From NCBI GenBank assembly GCA_046732255.1, contig JBKPMR010000016.1:62001-126000 (forward strand): a stretch of DNA of 64,000 nt, given 5' to 3'. This document shows, piece by piece, positions 48,288 to 56,974 of the stretch; within the stretch, counting starts at the first letter, position 1; each line of letters starts with the position of its first letter. The notes beneath the pieces were generated by a model. That model was not told the DNA's origin. It did not search any database and saw only the letters and a list, made by a program, of their open reading frames with translations. A program made the position numbers and the translations under genes. Source of the stretch: DATBLE01 sp046732255. Its GTDB lineage: Bacteria > Actinomycetota > Thermoleophilia > Gaiellales > Gaiellaceae.

Positions 48288-49856
48288 CTATGTATTTGCC
48301 TGCGACCAGACCAGCGCCCAGGCCGTGAACGGCGGCACCTCGACGACGTCGTGCCATCGTTCCCGGGTCGGGACGAGCTCCTCCGCACGGGCCGCTCCCT
48401 CTGGCGACGCGAAGAAGTAGCGGGACTCGTCCACCCGCTCGAACCCGATCGTGACCCCGGAACACGGGCCGAGCGGGCTCTTCGCGGCATCCCAGACGAC
48501 GTCGCGCTGGGCCGTGAGGTCGACGAGGCTGACGATCCGACGGCCCCTGGTCTCCCTGATCCGCGGCCAGATCGTTCCCGCGACGCCGTCCGCCGAGACC
48601 GTCGGCCCTTCGATCCTGATCTCCTCGTTGATCCCGCCCGCATGCGTCCGCGTCACGTCGACGGCATCCGCACCGAAGAGCAGGTCGCCGTAGCGGACGA
48701 CGAAGTCCATGTAGGCCTTCGCGACCTGACGTCCCCGCTCGTCCAGATGCGCGTGCCGGACGTAGTAGGGGTCGACGAGGATCGCGTCCGCCTCACCGAA
48801 GAGGAGGCAGCCGGCGCCGTGTGCAAAGACGGTCGCCAGCTCCAGACGGAGTGCGGCGAGTGCGGGCTCGTCACCCTCGCGGTACGCCGAGGGGTAGGCG
48901 GCAAGCACCACCGGCCGGTCCGGCGACGCCGCAGCGGCCTTACGGGCAAGTGCGGCGAGGTGGGGCAGCTCGGTGTGCGGCGCCCACGGTTCGATGTACG
49001 TCGCGTCCTGCGGTGCGCGGGCAGTTGCCTCGGTGGGGAAGTCGTTCACATTGTTGAAGACGAGGAGCGAGTCGGGCTGCGCCGCCCGCACACGCGCGAT
49101 CAGCTCGACAAAGGCCGGCGCGAGCTCGACGACCGCCCCGTCGCGGCGCCGGGCGCGCTTCGGGGCGCCGTACTGGTCGAGGTGGAATCCGGCGAAGCCG
49201 ACGCGCGCCGTTGCCTCATGGAGCTCTGCGGTGAAGCGGTCGAGCCAGCGAGCATTGGACGGGTCGACGATCCACAGGAAGTCCGCGAGTGTCCAGGGCG
49301 TCCCGTCGGGGTGCAGGAGCAGCTGTTGCTCCCAGTCGGGCAGATCTTCCTCTCCCACCGCGTAGACGGCTGCGTAGCCGAGCGGCGCCGACCCCGCCGC
49401 CCGTAGGGCGCGGACGAGACCCACGACCGTGTCCAGCGAGAGCTCGCGGCCCAGTGGATCCGTGAACGACGGATCGGGAGGCAGGAGCCGCGCATGCCGA
49501 TACATCCAGTCGTAGAACTGCACCGCGTTCAGGTGGAGCCGCCGGACGTTGTCAGCCACTGCATCTGGGTCGCGGCCGGCGGAGTAGTCGGAGACGAACC
49601 CGTACCGCATCCGCTCGAGCGGCCGGCGCAGGACGTCGAGCGCGGTCGTGCCGACGAGGTCGGACTCCACGCCGTAGCCGCCTGCGTCGAGGAGGCCGAA
49701 GGAGACGAACGGCTGGTCGGCCGACACGCTCACGTCGGCGATCCGGTCGGCAAGCCGCCAGAGCGAGAGCCTCGCCGGCCGGTCGAGACCGCGCACCTCG
49801 ACCGTCACGTCCTCGCCTTCCGAGAAGGCCGCCTTCGACGGCAGCAGCTCGATCAC
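48288..49856 (-). CDS. Glycoside hydrolase family 66 protein (dextranase-like), intracellular
   Basis: 522 residues, no signal peptide. N-terminal beta domain ('IELLPSKAAFSEGEDVTVEVRGL') then a catalytic barrel: 'RYGFVSDYSAGRD', 'LHLNAVQFYDWMYRHA', nucleophile region 'VGFAGFHLDQYGAPKR' (Asp), acid/base candidate 'DATYIEPWAPHTELPHL' (Glu), and 'GAGCLLFGEADAILVDPYYV'. This follows GH66 dextranases and cyclo-isomaltooligosaccharide glucanotransferases, which are normally secreted; here the lack of a signal implies action on imported oligosaccharides. GTG start overlaps the GH15 stop (GTGA). Confidence 0.87.
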   Translation of the reverse strand: MIELLPSKAAFSEGEDVTVEVRGLDRPARLSLWRLADRIADVSVSADQPFVSFGLLDAGGYGVESDLVGTTALDVLRRPLERMRYGFVSDYSAGRDPDAVADNVRRLHLNAVQFYDWMYRHARLLPPDPSFTDPLGRELSLDTVVGLVRALRAAGSAPLGYAAVYAVGEEDLPDWEQQLLLHPDGTPWTLADFLWIVDPSNARWLDRFTAELHEATARVGFAGFHLDQYGAPKRARRRDGAVVELAPAFVELIARVRAAQPDSLLVFNNVNDFPTEATARAPQDATYIEPWAPHTELPHLAALARKAAAASPDRPVVLAAYPSAYREGDEPALAALRLELATVFAHGAGCLLFGEADAILVDPYYVRHAHLDERGRQVAKAYMDFVVRYGDLLFGADAVDVTRTHAGGINEEIRIEGPTVSADGVAGTIWPRIRETRGRRIVSLVDLTAQRDVVWDAAKSPLGPCSGVTIGFERVDESRYFFASPEGAARAEELVPTRERWHDVVEVPPFTAWALVWSQANT

Positions 49857-50947
49857 GCGGCCGCGGCTTCGGCGAGCAGGTACATCGCGTGCGACCAGAG
49901 GAGCGGCGTCGCCACGCTGCCCCAGCGCTCGACCCACGGCCGGACCATGGCCGGGACCTGGGCCTGCGCCGTCACCTGCTCGGGAAGATCCCCGGTCTCG
50001 GTCGCCTGCGAGCGCACCCACGCCTGCAGCTCACGCGCAGTCTCCTCGCTTCCGGCCACCCGCTCGTGCCAGGCGAGCGACGACGTCAGCAGGAGCCACT
50101 GACCGCCCCCGTAATACGTGTCGCCGACGAAGCGGTAGACCCCACCGCCCGGCCCGCCGAGATCGCGCGCGATCGTCGCGACGGTTGCCGAAACGAGCCG
50201 GTCGTCGGGCTCGAGAACGCCGAATGGAACGCCCGTCCAGAGGAGGCTGCCGTCGACCCGGTCGTCCGCCGACCCGCGCCGCAGCCTGCCGTCGACGACG
50301 AACCGGTCGGACAGCTCTCGAACGATGCCGCGCGCGGCGTCGTCCCAGCGTCTGTCGTCGAGCAGCCGCGCCGCCGACCGGAGCCCGGCTGCGACGGCGA
50401 CGAGCGTCGACGCGTGCTCGCCGTCGTCGTACTCCTCCCAGCAGTTGAAGCAGCGGAGCGGCCAGCACGTTACGAGGTAGCGCGCGACGAGCGCCACCGT
50501 GCGCTCGGCAGCCGGCTCGAGGGAGCGACCGGCGTGGTGATGGGCGAGCGCCCACAGCCACATGCCGTAGCCGTCGATCTGGAAGTTCGGCCACGGCTCG
50601 TCGCCGTCGTGCTCACGGTCGCCGTCGAGCGTGTACCGGGCGGGAGGCATCTGGTCCAGCGACGGCTCGGTTCCTTCCTCACACGCTCGAATCGCGTCCT
50701 CGACGAGCCCGCGGTGCGCCTCGATGCTCGCCGCCGCCCAGCCGTGGAAGGCCGCGGCAGCGGCGCCCTCGCCGGCGACGTCGAGCGCGTGCGCGCAGAA
50801 GGCGCCGTCGCGCAGCCACGCGAATCCGTACGTCGGGAACGTCGGGCTGGCAACGAGCGCTCCGGAGGCTGCCTGGCCGGCACGCAGGACCTCGACGCTC
50901 CGGCGCGAGAGCGGGTCGTCGAGCAGTTTCGCATGGGTGATGCTCAC
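49853..50947 (-). CDS. Glycoside hydrolase family 15 protein (glucoamylase/glucodextranase type), intracellular
   Basis: 364 residues, no signal peptide. 'YGFAWLRDGAFCAHALDVAG' (substrate Arg-Asp), general acid 'CFNCWEEYDDGEHASTLV' (Glu) and general base 'ETGDLPEQVTAQ...RWGSVATPLLWSHAMYL' (Glu in LPEQ) are the GH15 landmarks. Releases glucose from the non-reducing end of alpha-glucans, including alpha-1,6 links. Paired with GH66 and an oligosaccharide ABC transporter, it should finish degradation of isomalto-oligosaccharides. Start overlaps the permease stop (GTGA). Confidence 0.88.
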   Translation of the reverse strand: MSITHAKLLDDPLSRRSVEVLRAGQAASGALVASPTFPTYGFAWLRDGAFCAHALDVAGEGAAAAAFHGWAAASIEAHRGLVEDAIRACEEGTEPSLDQMPPARYTLDGDREHDGDEPWPNFQIDGYGMWLWALAHHHAGRSLEPAAERTVALVARYLVTCWPLRCFNCWEEYDDGEHASTLVAVAAGLRSAARLLDDRRWDDAARGIVRELSDRFVVDGRLRRGSADDRVDGSLLWTGVPFGVLEPDDRLVSATVATIARDLGGPGGGVYRFVGDTYYGGGQWLLLTSSLAWHERVAGSEETARELQAWVRSQATETGDLPEQVTAQAQVPAMVRPWVERWGSVATPLLWSHAMYLLAEAAAA

Positions 50948-51789
50948 CCCTTGACCGCCCCGGCGGTGAGCCCGCTCACGAACTGACGCTGGAACACGAC
51001 GTAGATGACGATCACCGGCAACACGGCGATCACCGACGCGGCGAAGACGAGCCCCCAGCTCGTGGCGTGCTGTCCCTGGAAGAGCGCGATCGCGAGCGGG
51101 AGCGTGCGCTTGTCGGGATTCGAGATGCTCGTCAGCGCCCAGGTGAACTCGTCCCAGCTCGCCAGGAACGTGAAGATCGCCACCGTTGCGAGCGCGGGGC
51201 GCGAGAGCGGCAACACGAGGCGCCAGTACCGCCGCCAGGCTCCCGCGCCGTCGACGACCATCGCCTCCTCCAGATCCCGCGGGATGTCACGGAAGAAGCT
51301 GCGCAGGAGGAACGTGCTGAGCGCGAGGTTCGCGCCGGCGTAGAAGACGACGAGACCCCAGAGGCTGTCCAGCAGCTCGAGCCGCTTCGCGAGCACGAAC
51401 TGCGGGATGAGCAGCATGATCGTCGGAACCATCAGGCCGAGCAGCAGGAGGCCGAACAGGATCGATCTGCCGGGGAAGCTGAAACGCGCGAACGCGTAGG
51501 CCATCATCGACGACAGAACGATCGTCAGGACGGTCGTCGCCACCGCGACCATCAGCGAGTTGAGGAAGTAGCGGCTGAAGTCGTTCGAGGTCCATGCGCC
51601 GACGTAGTTCGCCGTCGTCGGGTGCGTGGGCAGGAACCGCGGCGGGATCTCGAGCGTCAGCCGGTCCGGCTTCAGCGACGTCGACACCATGTAGACGAAC
51701 GGCAGCACCATCACGACCGCTCCGGCCGTGAGCACGACGACGCGAGCCGCCGTCAGGGCCCGTGCCTGCGAGCGGCTGCCGGTGATCAC
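50944..51789 (-). CDS. Carbohydrate ABC transporter permease (MalG type)
   Basis: 281 residues, six membrane segments. EAA loop 'EEAMVVDGAGAWRRYWRLVLPLSRPALATVAIFTF' and 'FVYMVSTSLKPDRLTLEIPPRFLP' mark the MalG/CUT1 family. GTG start overlaps the stop of the MalF-type gene by 4 bases. Partner of the next permease and of the binding protein upstream. Confidence 0.92.
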   Translation of the reverse strand: MITGSRSQARALTAARVVVLTAGAVVMVLPFVYMVSTSLKPDRLTLEIPPRFLPTHPTTANYVGAWTSNDFSRYFLNSLMVAVATTVLTIVLSSMMAYAFARFSFPGRSILFGLLLLGLMVPTIMLLIPQFVLAKRLELLDSLWGLVVFYAGANLALSTFLLRSFFRDIPRDLEEAMVVDGAGAWRRYWRLVLPLSRPALATVAIFTFLASWDEFTWALTSISNPDKRTLPLAIALFQGQHATSWGLVFAASVIAVLPVIVIYVVFQRQFVSGLTAGAVKG

Positions 51790-52769
51790 GCGGTGCCCCG
51801 GTCGCGGAAGGCGCGCAGCTGGACGAGCGAGAGCGTGGCGACGATCAGGGTCAGCATGAAGCTGATCGCCGAGCCGTAACCGAAGTCGAGGAACGTGAAC
51901 GCCTGTCGGTACATGTACGTGAGCAGGACCTGGGTCGAGTCGAGCGGTCCGCCGTTCGTGATCAGGAACACGGAGATGAAGACGTTGAAGCCACCGATCA
52001 CGAGCATCACAGTGACGAAGGCGACGACCGGCCGCAGCGCCGGCAGGGAGACGGACAGGAATCGCCGCCAGGCGCCCGCGCCGTCGACCGCGGCGGCCTC
52101 GTACTGCTCGCGGGGCACGCCCTGCAGGGCTGCCAGGAAGATCACCATCGACCACCCGACTCCCTTCCAGATCCCGAGGATCGAGATGGCCGTCATCGCC
52201 GTCCACCGACTTCCGAGCCAGGCGATGTCGTGGTCGGTGACGTGTAGCTGGTCGTGGAGGATCCAGTTCACGAAACCGCCGTCGGTCAGGAAGAGGTACC
52301 GAAAGAGGAGCGAGACGACGACCCAACTCGTGACCACCGGCAGGTAGTAGAAGGTGCGATAGAGGGGCCTGGCCGGGAGGCGTGTATCGAGCAGCACCGC
52401 GACGCCGAGGCCCAGCACCATCTGCACCGGGACGGTGAGCGCCATGTAGAACGCCGTGTTCTCGAGCGCCCGCCAGAACACGGGGTCGTCGAGCGCACGG
52501 CGATAGTTGTCGAGTCCGACGAAGTCGCTCGCGGCGCCGGGGACGATCGACCAGTTGTAGAGGCTGATCTGAAACGCACGCGCGATCGGGTACAGGATGA
52601 CGAGGGCGAAGAGCGCGAACCCCGGCGCGAGGAAGAGGTAGGCCGCGAGCATCTCGCGGCGACGCTGGGTGCCGAAGACGCCTCCGGGGCGGACGAGTGC
52701 CCGCCCCGGAGTGCGCCGGCCGACCCGAGAGGCCGTGGCCGCAGCCGTCGTCGAGGCGCGCTGCGCCAC
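51786..52769 (-). CDS. Carbohydrate ABC transporter permease (MalF type)
   Basis: 327 residues from GTG 52769, which is 11 bases after the binding-protein stop; a later start near 'MLAAYLFLAPGFALF' is possible. Six membrane segments, EAA loop 'YEAAAVDGAGAWRRFLSVSLPALRPVVAFVTVM', 'YNWSIVPGAASDFVGLDNYRRAL'. No ATPase gene is in the locus, as is common for CUT1 systems served by a shared MsiK-type ATPase elsewhere. Confidence 0.92.
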   Translation of the reverse strand: MAQRASTTAAATASRVGRRTPGRALVRPGGVFGTQRRREMLAAYLFLAPGFALFALVILYPIARAFQISLYNWSIVPGAASDFVGLDNYRRALDDPVFWRALENTAFYMALTVPVQMVLGLGVAVLLDTRLPARPLYRTFYYLPVVTSWVVVSLLFRYLFLTDGGFVNWILHDQLHVTDHDIAWLGSRWTAMTAISILGIWKGVGWSMVIFLAALQGVPREQYEAAAVDGAGAWRRFLSVSLPALRPVVAFVTVMLVIGGFNVFISVFLITNGGPLDSTQVLLTYMYRQAFTFLDFGYGSAISFMLTLIVATLSLVQLRAFRDRGTA

Positions 52770-52780
52770 CGCGGCTTTCG

Positions 52781-54046
52781 CTACCTCGCGAGCAGCGGGT
52801 CGATCTGCTTTGCGGCGCTGTCGAGCGCCTTCTGCACGGGCTCGCCCTTGAAGGCCGACGCGATCGCATTGCCGAGGATCGTGTCGATCTGCGGCCAGTT
52901 CGGGCTCGGCGTGCGGGGTCGGGCCGTCTTCAGCTGCTTCGCGAAGATCCCGAAGTACGCGTTGATCTTCGTCAGCTGCTTCGAGACGTCCGCCCGAACC
53001 GGCATCTGTCCCGCGTGCGCCATCTGCGTCTGCGCCCACGGCGACAGCATGAACCGGATGAACTGCAGCGCAGCGGCCTTGTGCTTCGAGGACTGCGACA
53101 TCACGATGTCCTCGCCGCCGACGACGCTGATGCTGCCGCCCGGTCCGGCCGGCACGGACGAGGTCTGTAGCTTGAAGCTCGGATAGGCCTTGGCGAAGAT
53201 CGGGAACATCCACGGCCCGTCGAGGATCGTGGCGTACTTGCCGGTCGCGAGGCCGTCCTCGGTTCCCGTCGCGCCCTGGTCACCCGTGATCAGGCTCGGA
53301 ATGGCACCGTCCTTGTACAGCTCCACGAGCATCTGCACCGCCGCCACCGTCTTCGCCGAGTTGAGGAAGCCGGATGCCTTGGTGAAGGTCGCGTTCGTCA
53401 GGCTCCCGCCGCCCGACCAGATCCAGGGAAGCATGTTCCAACCGCCCGTGCCGCCGTCGGCGAACAGGTAGATCCCCTTCGCCTTCAACTTCGCGGCGTC
53501 GGCGCGGAACTGGGCGAACGTCGTCGGCGGCGAGGAAATCCCGGCGGACTGGAGCGCCTGCTGGTTGTACATCAGGACGCGCGTATTGGTGTCGAGGGGG
53601 AGACCGTAGTAGTGGCCCTTGTAGAGGTTCGTCGCGAGGGAGCCCGGGTAGACGGCCTTCGCGTACTTCTGGAAGTCGGGCATCGCCTGGTCGAGCCGCG
53701 CGAACGCGCCCAGCTTCGCGTACTGCGGCACCCAGGCAAGATCGGAGCGGATCACGTCCGGGAGCGTCCCGGCGGCGACGCTGGTCGTCAGCTTCTGCTG
53801 GAGGTTGCCGTACGAGAACGGCACCTGCTGCACCTTGATGCCGGGATGGGTCTTCTCGAACTGCGGGATCACGATCTTCGTCAGGCGCTGCATTTCCGGA
53901 GCGGCAGGGTTCTCGGCATACGCATGCCAGAACGTGATCGTCGTCGCGGCGGGCCGCGAGGTGGCGGAGTGCGCAACGCCGACTGCCGCGACCGCTGCGG
54001 CGAGCGTGACGAACGCGAGGAATGTGGTGAATCTGGTTCTACGCAT
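52781..54046 (-). CDS. Extracellular carbohydrate-binding protein of ABC transporter
   Basis: 421 residues. Signal peptide (MRRTRFTTFLAFVTLAAAVAAVGVAHS); no lipobox Cys. 'TITFWHAYAENPAAPEMQRLTKIVIPQFEKTHPGIKVQQVPF' and 'LPDVIRSDLAWVPQYAKLGAFARLDQ' are typical of CUT1 binding proteins. Ligand predicted from neighbours to be an isomalto-oligosaccharide or dextran fragment. Ribosome site GAGGTAGGA before ATG 54046. First gene of the sugar operon. Confidence 0.92.
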   Translation of the reverse strand: MRRTRFTTFLAFVTLAAAVAAVGVAHSATSRPAATTITFWHAYAENPAAPEMQRLTKIVIPQFEKTHPGIKVQQVPFSYGNLQQKLTTSVAAGTLPDVIRSDLAWVPQYAKLGAFARLDQAMPDFQKYAKAVYPGSLATNLYKGHYYGLPLDTNTRVLMYNQQALQSAGISSPPTTFAQFRADAAKLKAKGIYLFADGGTGGWNMLPWIWSGGGSLTNATFTKASGFLNSAKTVAAVQMLVELYKDGAIPSLITGDQGATGTEDGLATGKYATILDGPWMFPIFAKAYPSFKLQTSSVPAGPGGSISVVGGEDIVMSQSSKHKAAALQFIRFMLSPWAQTQMAHAGQMPVRADVSKQLTKINAYFGIFAKQLKTARPRTPSPNWPQIDTILGNAIASAFKGEPVQKALDSAAKQIDPLLAR

Positions 54047-54113
54047 CGTTCCTACCTCTCTCTGAGATGACGGTGCCGCGGGGCGGCAGGGGACCCGGCG
54101 AGGAAACATCTGC

Positions 54114-55310
54114 TCAGGCGACCACCTCCTGGCGGCGAGGCGGCTTGTGCTCGAACGGAGCGGCGAAGCTCGCGCGGAGGACGAGTGTGGCTGCGCCGAC
54201 GGCCCACTTCGCGTCGTCCCACGGATCGACCTCGACCCGCACGTCGCTAAGAGGGCCGAAAACGGTCCCGCGGAACGCGGCCTCGAACGCCTCAGCGAAA
54301 TGCGCCCACGCCTGCGTTCCCTCCCCGCTGACGAGGACCAGCTCCGGGCTCAGCATCGTGACCGCGTTGCCGATCGAGCGGCCGAGGACGGCACCGGCCC
54401 GCGCGAGCAGCGCGCGCGCCCTCGGATCGCCGTCGTCGGCCAGAGCCCGGAGCCGGTCGATTCCTTCGTCTGCTCCGAGCACACCCTCGCGTCGCGCCTC
54501 GGCCTCGAGGGCCGGGTCCGCGACGACCGCTTCGAGACAGCCTTGCTTGCCGCAGGCGCACAGCGGGCCGTCGGGCACCGCAGTCGTGTGGCCGAGCTCG
54601 CCCGCGCCGCCCGCATGCCCACGGTAGATGTCGCCTCCGGCGACGATGCCGAGACCGACGCCCCGTCCGATCGTGACCGTGAGGAAGTTCTCGGCCCCTC
54701 GGCCCCGACCATAGAGCCGCTCGGAGACGGCGAGCGTGTTCACGTCATTGTCGACGAACACCGGGACGTCGAGACGCTCTTCGAGGAGCGACGCGAGCGG
54801 CACGTCGTGCCAGCCGAGCAGCGGCGACTCGACGGTGCCGTTGGCGGCGTCGACCACACCCGATACCCCGAGCCCGATGCCGAGCAGCGGTGCGGCGGTC
54901 GTGCTCGTCGCGATCCAGCCGGCGAGCAGGTCGCCCAGCCGTCCGACCGCATCGCGAGCCGACGCGTCGAAGGGCGCCTCGTGCCGCTCGACCACGTCGG
55001 CCTCGAGGTTGGCGGAAACCCCGACGACGTGGTCGGGCGCGACCTTGGCGCCGAATGCGCGTGCGGCGTCGCCCACCACCTCGAGCAGGAGGGCCGGTCT
55101 GCCGCGGTTCGACGGCAACCGCTCGGCGACGCGGACGAGCCCCTGGTCGAGGAGCTCACGGGTCACCGCGGTGACGGTTGCCGGGCTGAGCTCGAGCCGC
55201 CTCGCGATCGTCGCGCGGGCGATCGGTCCTGCGGTGCCGATCATCCGGAAGATCGCCGCACGATTCACGTCACGCGTGAGGCCGACACCTGCGACGGGGT
55301 AGCCCGACAT
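54114..55310 (-). CDS. ROK-family transcriptional repressor
   Basis: 398 residues. N-terminal helix-turn-helix ('RAAIFRMIGTAGPIARATIARRLELSPATVTAVTRELLDQGLV', about 18-62), then the ROK kinase-fold domain with 'DNDVNTLA' (catalytic Asp retained), 'GELGHTT' and the zinc motif 'CACGKQGCLEA'. XylR/NagC-like; likely binds a glucose derivative and represses the sugar operon and itself. ATG 55310 is 8 bases after a TTAACT -10 whose box lies in an AT-rich dyad; a TTG 30 bases upstream is inside the promoter and rejected. Confidence 0.9.
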   Translation of the reverse strand: MSGYPVAGVGLTRDVNRAAIFRMIGTAGPIARATIARRLELSPATVTAVTRELLDQGLVRVAERLPSNRGRPALLLEVVGDAARAFGAKVAPDHVVGVSANLEADVVERHEAPFDASARDAVGRLGDLLAGWIATSTTAAPLLGIGLGVSGVVDAANGTVESPLLGWHDVPLASLLEERLDVPVFVDNDVNTLAVSERLYGRGRGAENFLTVTIGRGVGLGIVAGGDIYRGHAGGAGELGHTTAVPDGPLCACGKQGCLEAVVADPALEAEARREGVLGADEGIDRLRALADDGDPRARALLARAGAVLGRSIGNAVTMLSPELVLVSGEGTQAWAHFAEAFEAAFRGTVFGPLSDVRVEVDPWDDAKWAVGAATLVLRASFAAPFEHKPPRRQEVVA

Positions 55311-55317
55311 AGTTCGG

Positions 55318-55335
55318 GAGTTAAATTTATTACTC
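55318..55335. promoter_or_regulatory. AT-rich dyad over the ROK-gene promoter
   Basis: GAGTTAAATTTATTACTC: outer GAGT/ACTC arms perfect, 6 of 9 positions paired overall, the most AT-rich 18 bases around. It contains the -10 of the regulator's promoter (TTGACT at 55342-55347 minus strand, 17-base spacer, TTAACT at 55319-55324). ROK operators are commonly of this AT-rich palindromic type. Confidence 0.7.
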
Positions 55336-55395
55336 AGCAAAAGTCAACCGGCCTCGTCGCGTGGCAGGATCGGCCATCGACGAAGGGAGACAGAG

Positions 55396-55770
55396 ATGAC
55401 CCGTTCGGGCGTGACCCACTACCGCTGGGACGACCTTCCGAAGGAGGAGTTGAAGCCCGACCTCCGCCGGCGGCTGATCCCGGCCGAGCGGATGACGCTC
55501 GGGCACGTCTACCTCGACCAGGGCTGCATCGTCCCGCTGCATTCCCACGAGAACGAGCAGCTCACGTACATCCTCGAAGGGACGCTCCGGTTCCGGCTCG
55601 GCGCGGACGAGTCAGAGGTCGTGGACGTGAAGGCCGGCGAGGTGCTGCACATCCCCACGAACGTCCCCCATTCCGCCCAAGCGCTCGAGGACACCCTGGA
55701 CGTGGACATCTTCTGCCCGCCGCGCGCCGACTGGTTCGACGGCTCGGACGCGTACTTACGTCAGCAGTGA
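55396..55770 (+). CDS. Cupin domain protein
   Basis: 124 residues. 'IVPLHSHENEQLTYILEGTLRFRLG' (HxHxxxQ, cupin motif 1) and 'GEVLHIPTNVPHSAQALEDTLDVDIFCPPR' (motif 2) fold a small metal-binding barrel; the ending resembles DddL/KdgF-type cupins that linearise uronates or act on small acids. Ribosome site GAAGGGAGA before ATG. Divergent from the ROK gene, so possibly under the same repressor; its last 15 bases overlap the convergent aminotransferase. Confidence 0.85.
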   Translation: MTRSGVTHYRWDDLPKEELKPDLRRRLIPAERMTLGHVYLDQGCIVPLHSHENEQLTYILEGTLRFRLGADESEVVDVKAGEVLHIPTNVPHSAQALEDTLDVDIFCPPRADWFDGSDAYLRQQ

Positions 55771-56952
55771 GGCGAGCCGGTCGACGCCCTCGTCGATCAG
55801 CGACTCGTCGACCTGGCTGAACGACAGGCGGACGTTCTCGCCGCCGCGCCCGTCGGCGTAGAACAGCGCCCCCGGCACGATCCCGACCCCCGCCCCCGCA
55901 GCGCGCGCGGCGAGGCCGGTGGTGTCGCAGCCGGGCAGGGTCAGCCACGAGTAGAAGCCGCCGGCCGTCCGCGTCCAGGTCGCGGCCGCCGGCATCGTGC
56001 GCTCGAAGCCGGCGAGGAGCCGCTCGCACTTCCGTCGGTAGAGCGCCCTCGAGCGGACGAGCTGCTCATCGATCCAGCCGCGGTGGATGTACTCCTCGAG
56101 CACGCGCTGCCCGAGCGCGCCGGAGCACTGGTCGGTGTTCTGCTTCGCGGATACGAGCCTGGTGCAGATCTCCGCCGGCCCGGCCGCCCAGCCGAGCCGC
56201 ACGCCGGGGAAGAGCGTCTTCGACGTCGTCCCCGCCTGGACGACCACGTCCGGCGCCAGGCTCCACAGGCTCGGGAGCGACTCGTCGCCGAAGGTGAGCT
56301 CGCGGTAGGCGACGTCCTCGACGATCAGGAAGCCGTACCGGCGCGCCAGCTCGACGAGCACGCCGCGGCGCTCGGCCGACAGCGACACGCCGGCCGGGTT
56401 CTGGTGGTCCGGGATCGTGTACAGGAGCTTCGGGCGCAGGCCACCCTCGAGCCGGCGCTCCAGCTCGTCCACCTGCAGGCCGTCGTCGTCCAGCGGGACG
56501 GCAACGATCTCCGCCTCGAATCCCCGGAACGCCATGATCGCGCCGAGGTAGGTCGGCCCCTCGACGACGACGAGGTCGCCGGAGTCCAGAAAGGTCTTGC
56601 CGACGAGCTCGAGCGCCTCGATCCCGCCGCTCGTGATCACGAGCTCGTCGTCGGCCGGACGGCGGCCCTGCACCGCGTCGAGCCGGCCGGCGACGGCGTC
56701 GAGGGTGCCGGGCAGGCCGCGCGTCGGCGCGTACTGGAAGGCGATCGACTCGCCGCTCTCGGCGAACTCGGCGAGCAGTGCCGCGGCCTGCTCCCGTGGG
56801 AAGGTGAGCGGATCCGGGAAGCCGCCGGCGAACGAGATCAGGTCGGCGCGTCCCAGGAACCCGAGCACGAAGGCGATCCCCTCGCCGACGTCGCCGCGGG
56901 TCCGCGCCGCGAACAAGGCTTCCCAGCGACTTGTGTCGGAGGTAACCGCCAC
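55756..56952 (-). CDS. PLP-dependent aminotransferase, 2-aminoadipate/MocR type
   Basis: 398 residues. Fold-type I: 'ISFAGGFPDPLTFP', 'QYAPTRGLPGTLDAVAGRL', 'ELVITSGGIEALELVGKTFLDSGDLVVVEGPTYLGAI', 'YTIPDHQNPAGVSLSAERR' (Asn), 'VEDVAYRELTF' (Asp/Tyr) and PLP-Lys 'AGTTSKTLFPGVRLGW'. Closest in style to LysN-like 2-aminoadipate or aromatic aminotransferases without a MocR DNA-binding domain. GTG start 6 bases after TAAGGT. Confidence 0.9.
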   Translation of the reverse strand: MAVTSDTSRWEALFAARTRGDVGEGIAFVLGFLGRADLISFAGGFPDPLTFPREQAAALLAEFAESGESIAFQYAPTRGLPGTLDAVAGRLDAVQGRRPADDELVITSGGIEALELVGKTFLDSGDLVVVEGPTYLGAIMAFRGFEAEIVAVPLDDDGLQVDELERRLEGGLRPKLLYTIPDHQNPAGVSLSAERRGVLVELARRYGFLIVEDVAYRELTFGDESLPSLWSLAPDVVVQAGTTSKTLFPGVRLGWAAGPAEICTRLVSAKQNTDQCSGALGQRVLEEYIHRGWIDEQLVRSRALYRRKCERLLAGFERTMPAAATWTRTAGGFYSWLTLPGCDTTGLAARAAGAGVGIVPGALFYADGRGGENVRLSFSQVDESLIDEGVDRLASLLT

Positions 56953-56958
56953 CGGCCG

Positions 56959-56964
56959 ACCTTA
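56959..56964 (-). promoter_or_regulatory. -10 box TAAGGT, leaderless start of the aminotransferase gene
   Basis: Minus-strand TAAGGT, 6 bases before GTG 56952. Confidence 0.5.
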
Positions 56965-56974
56965 GCCGCCCGAG

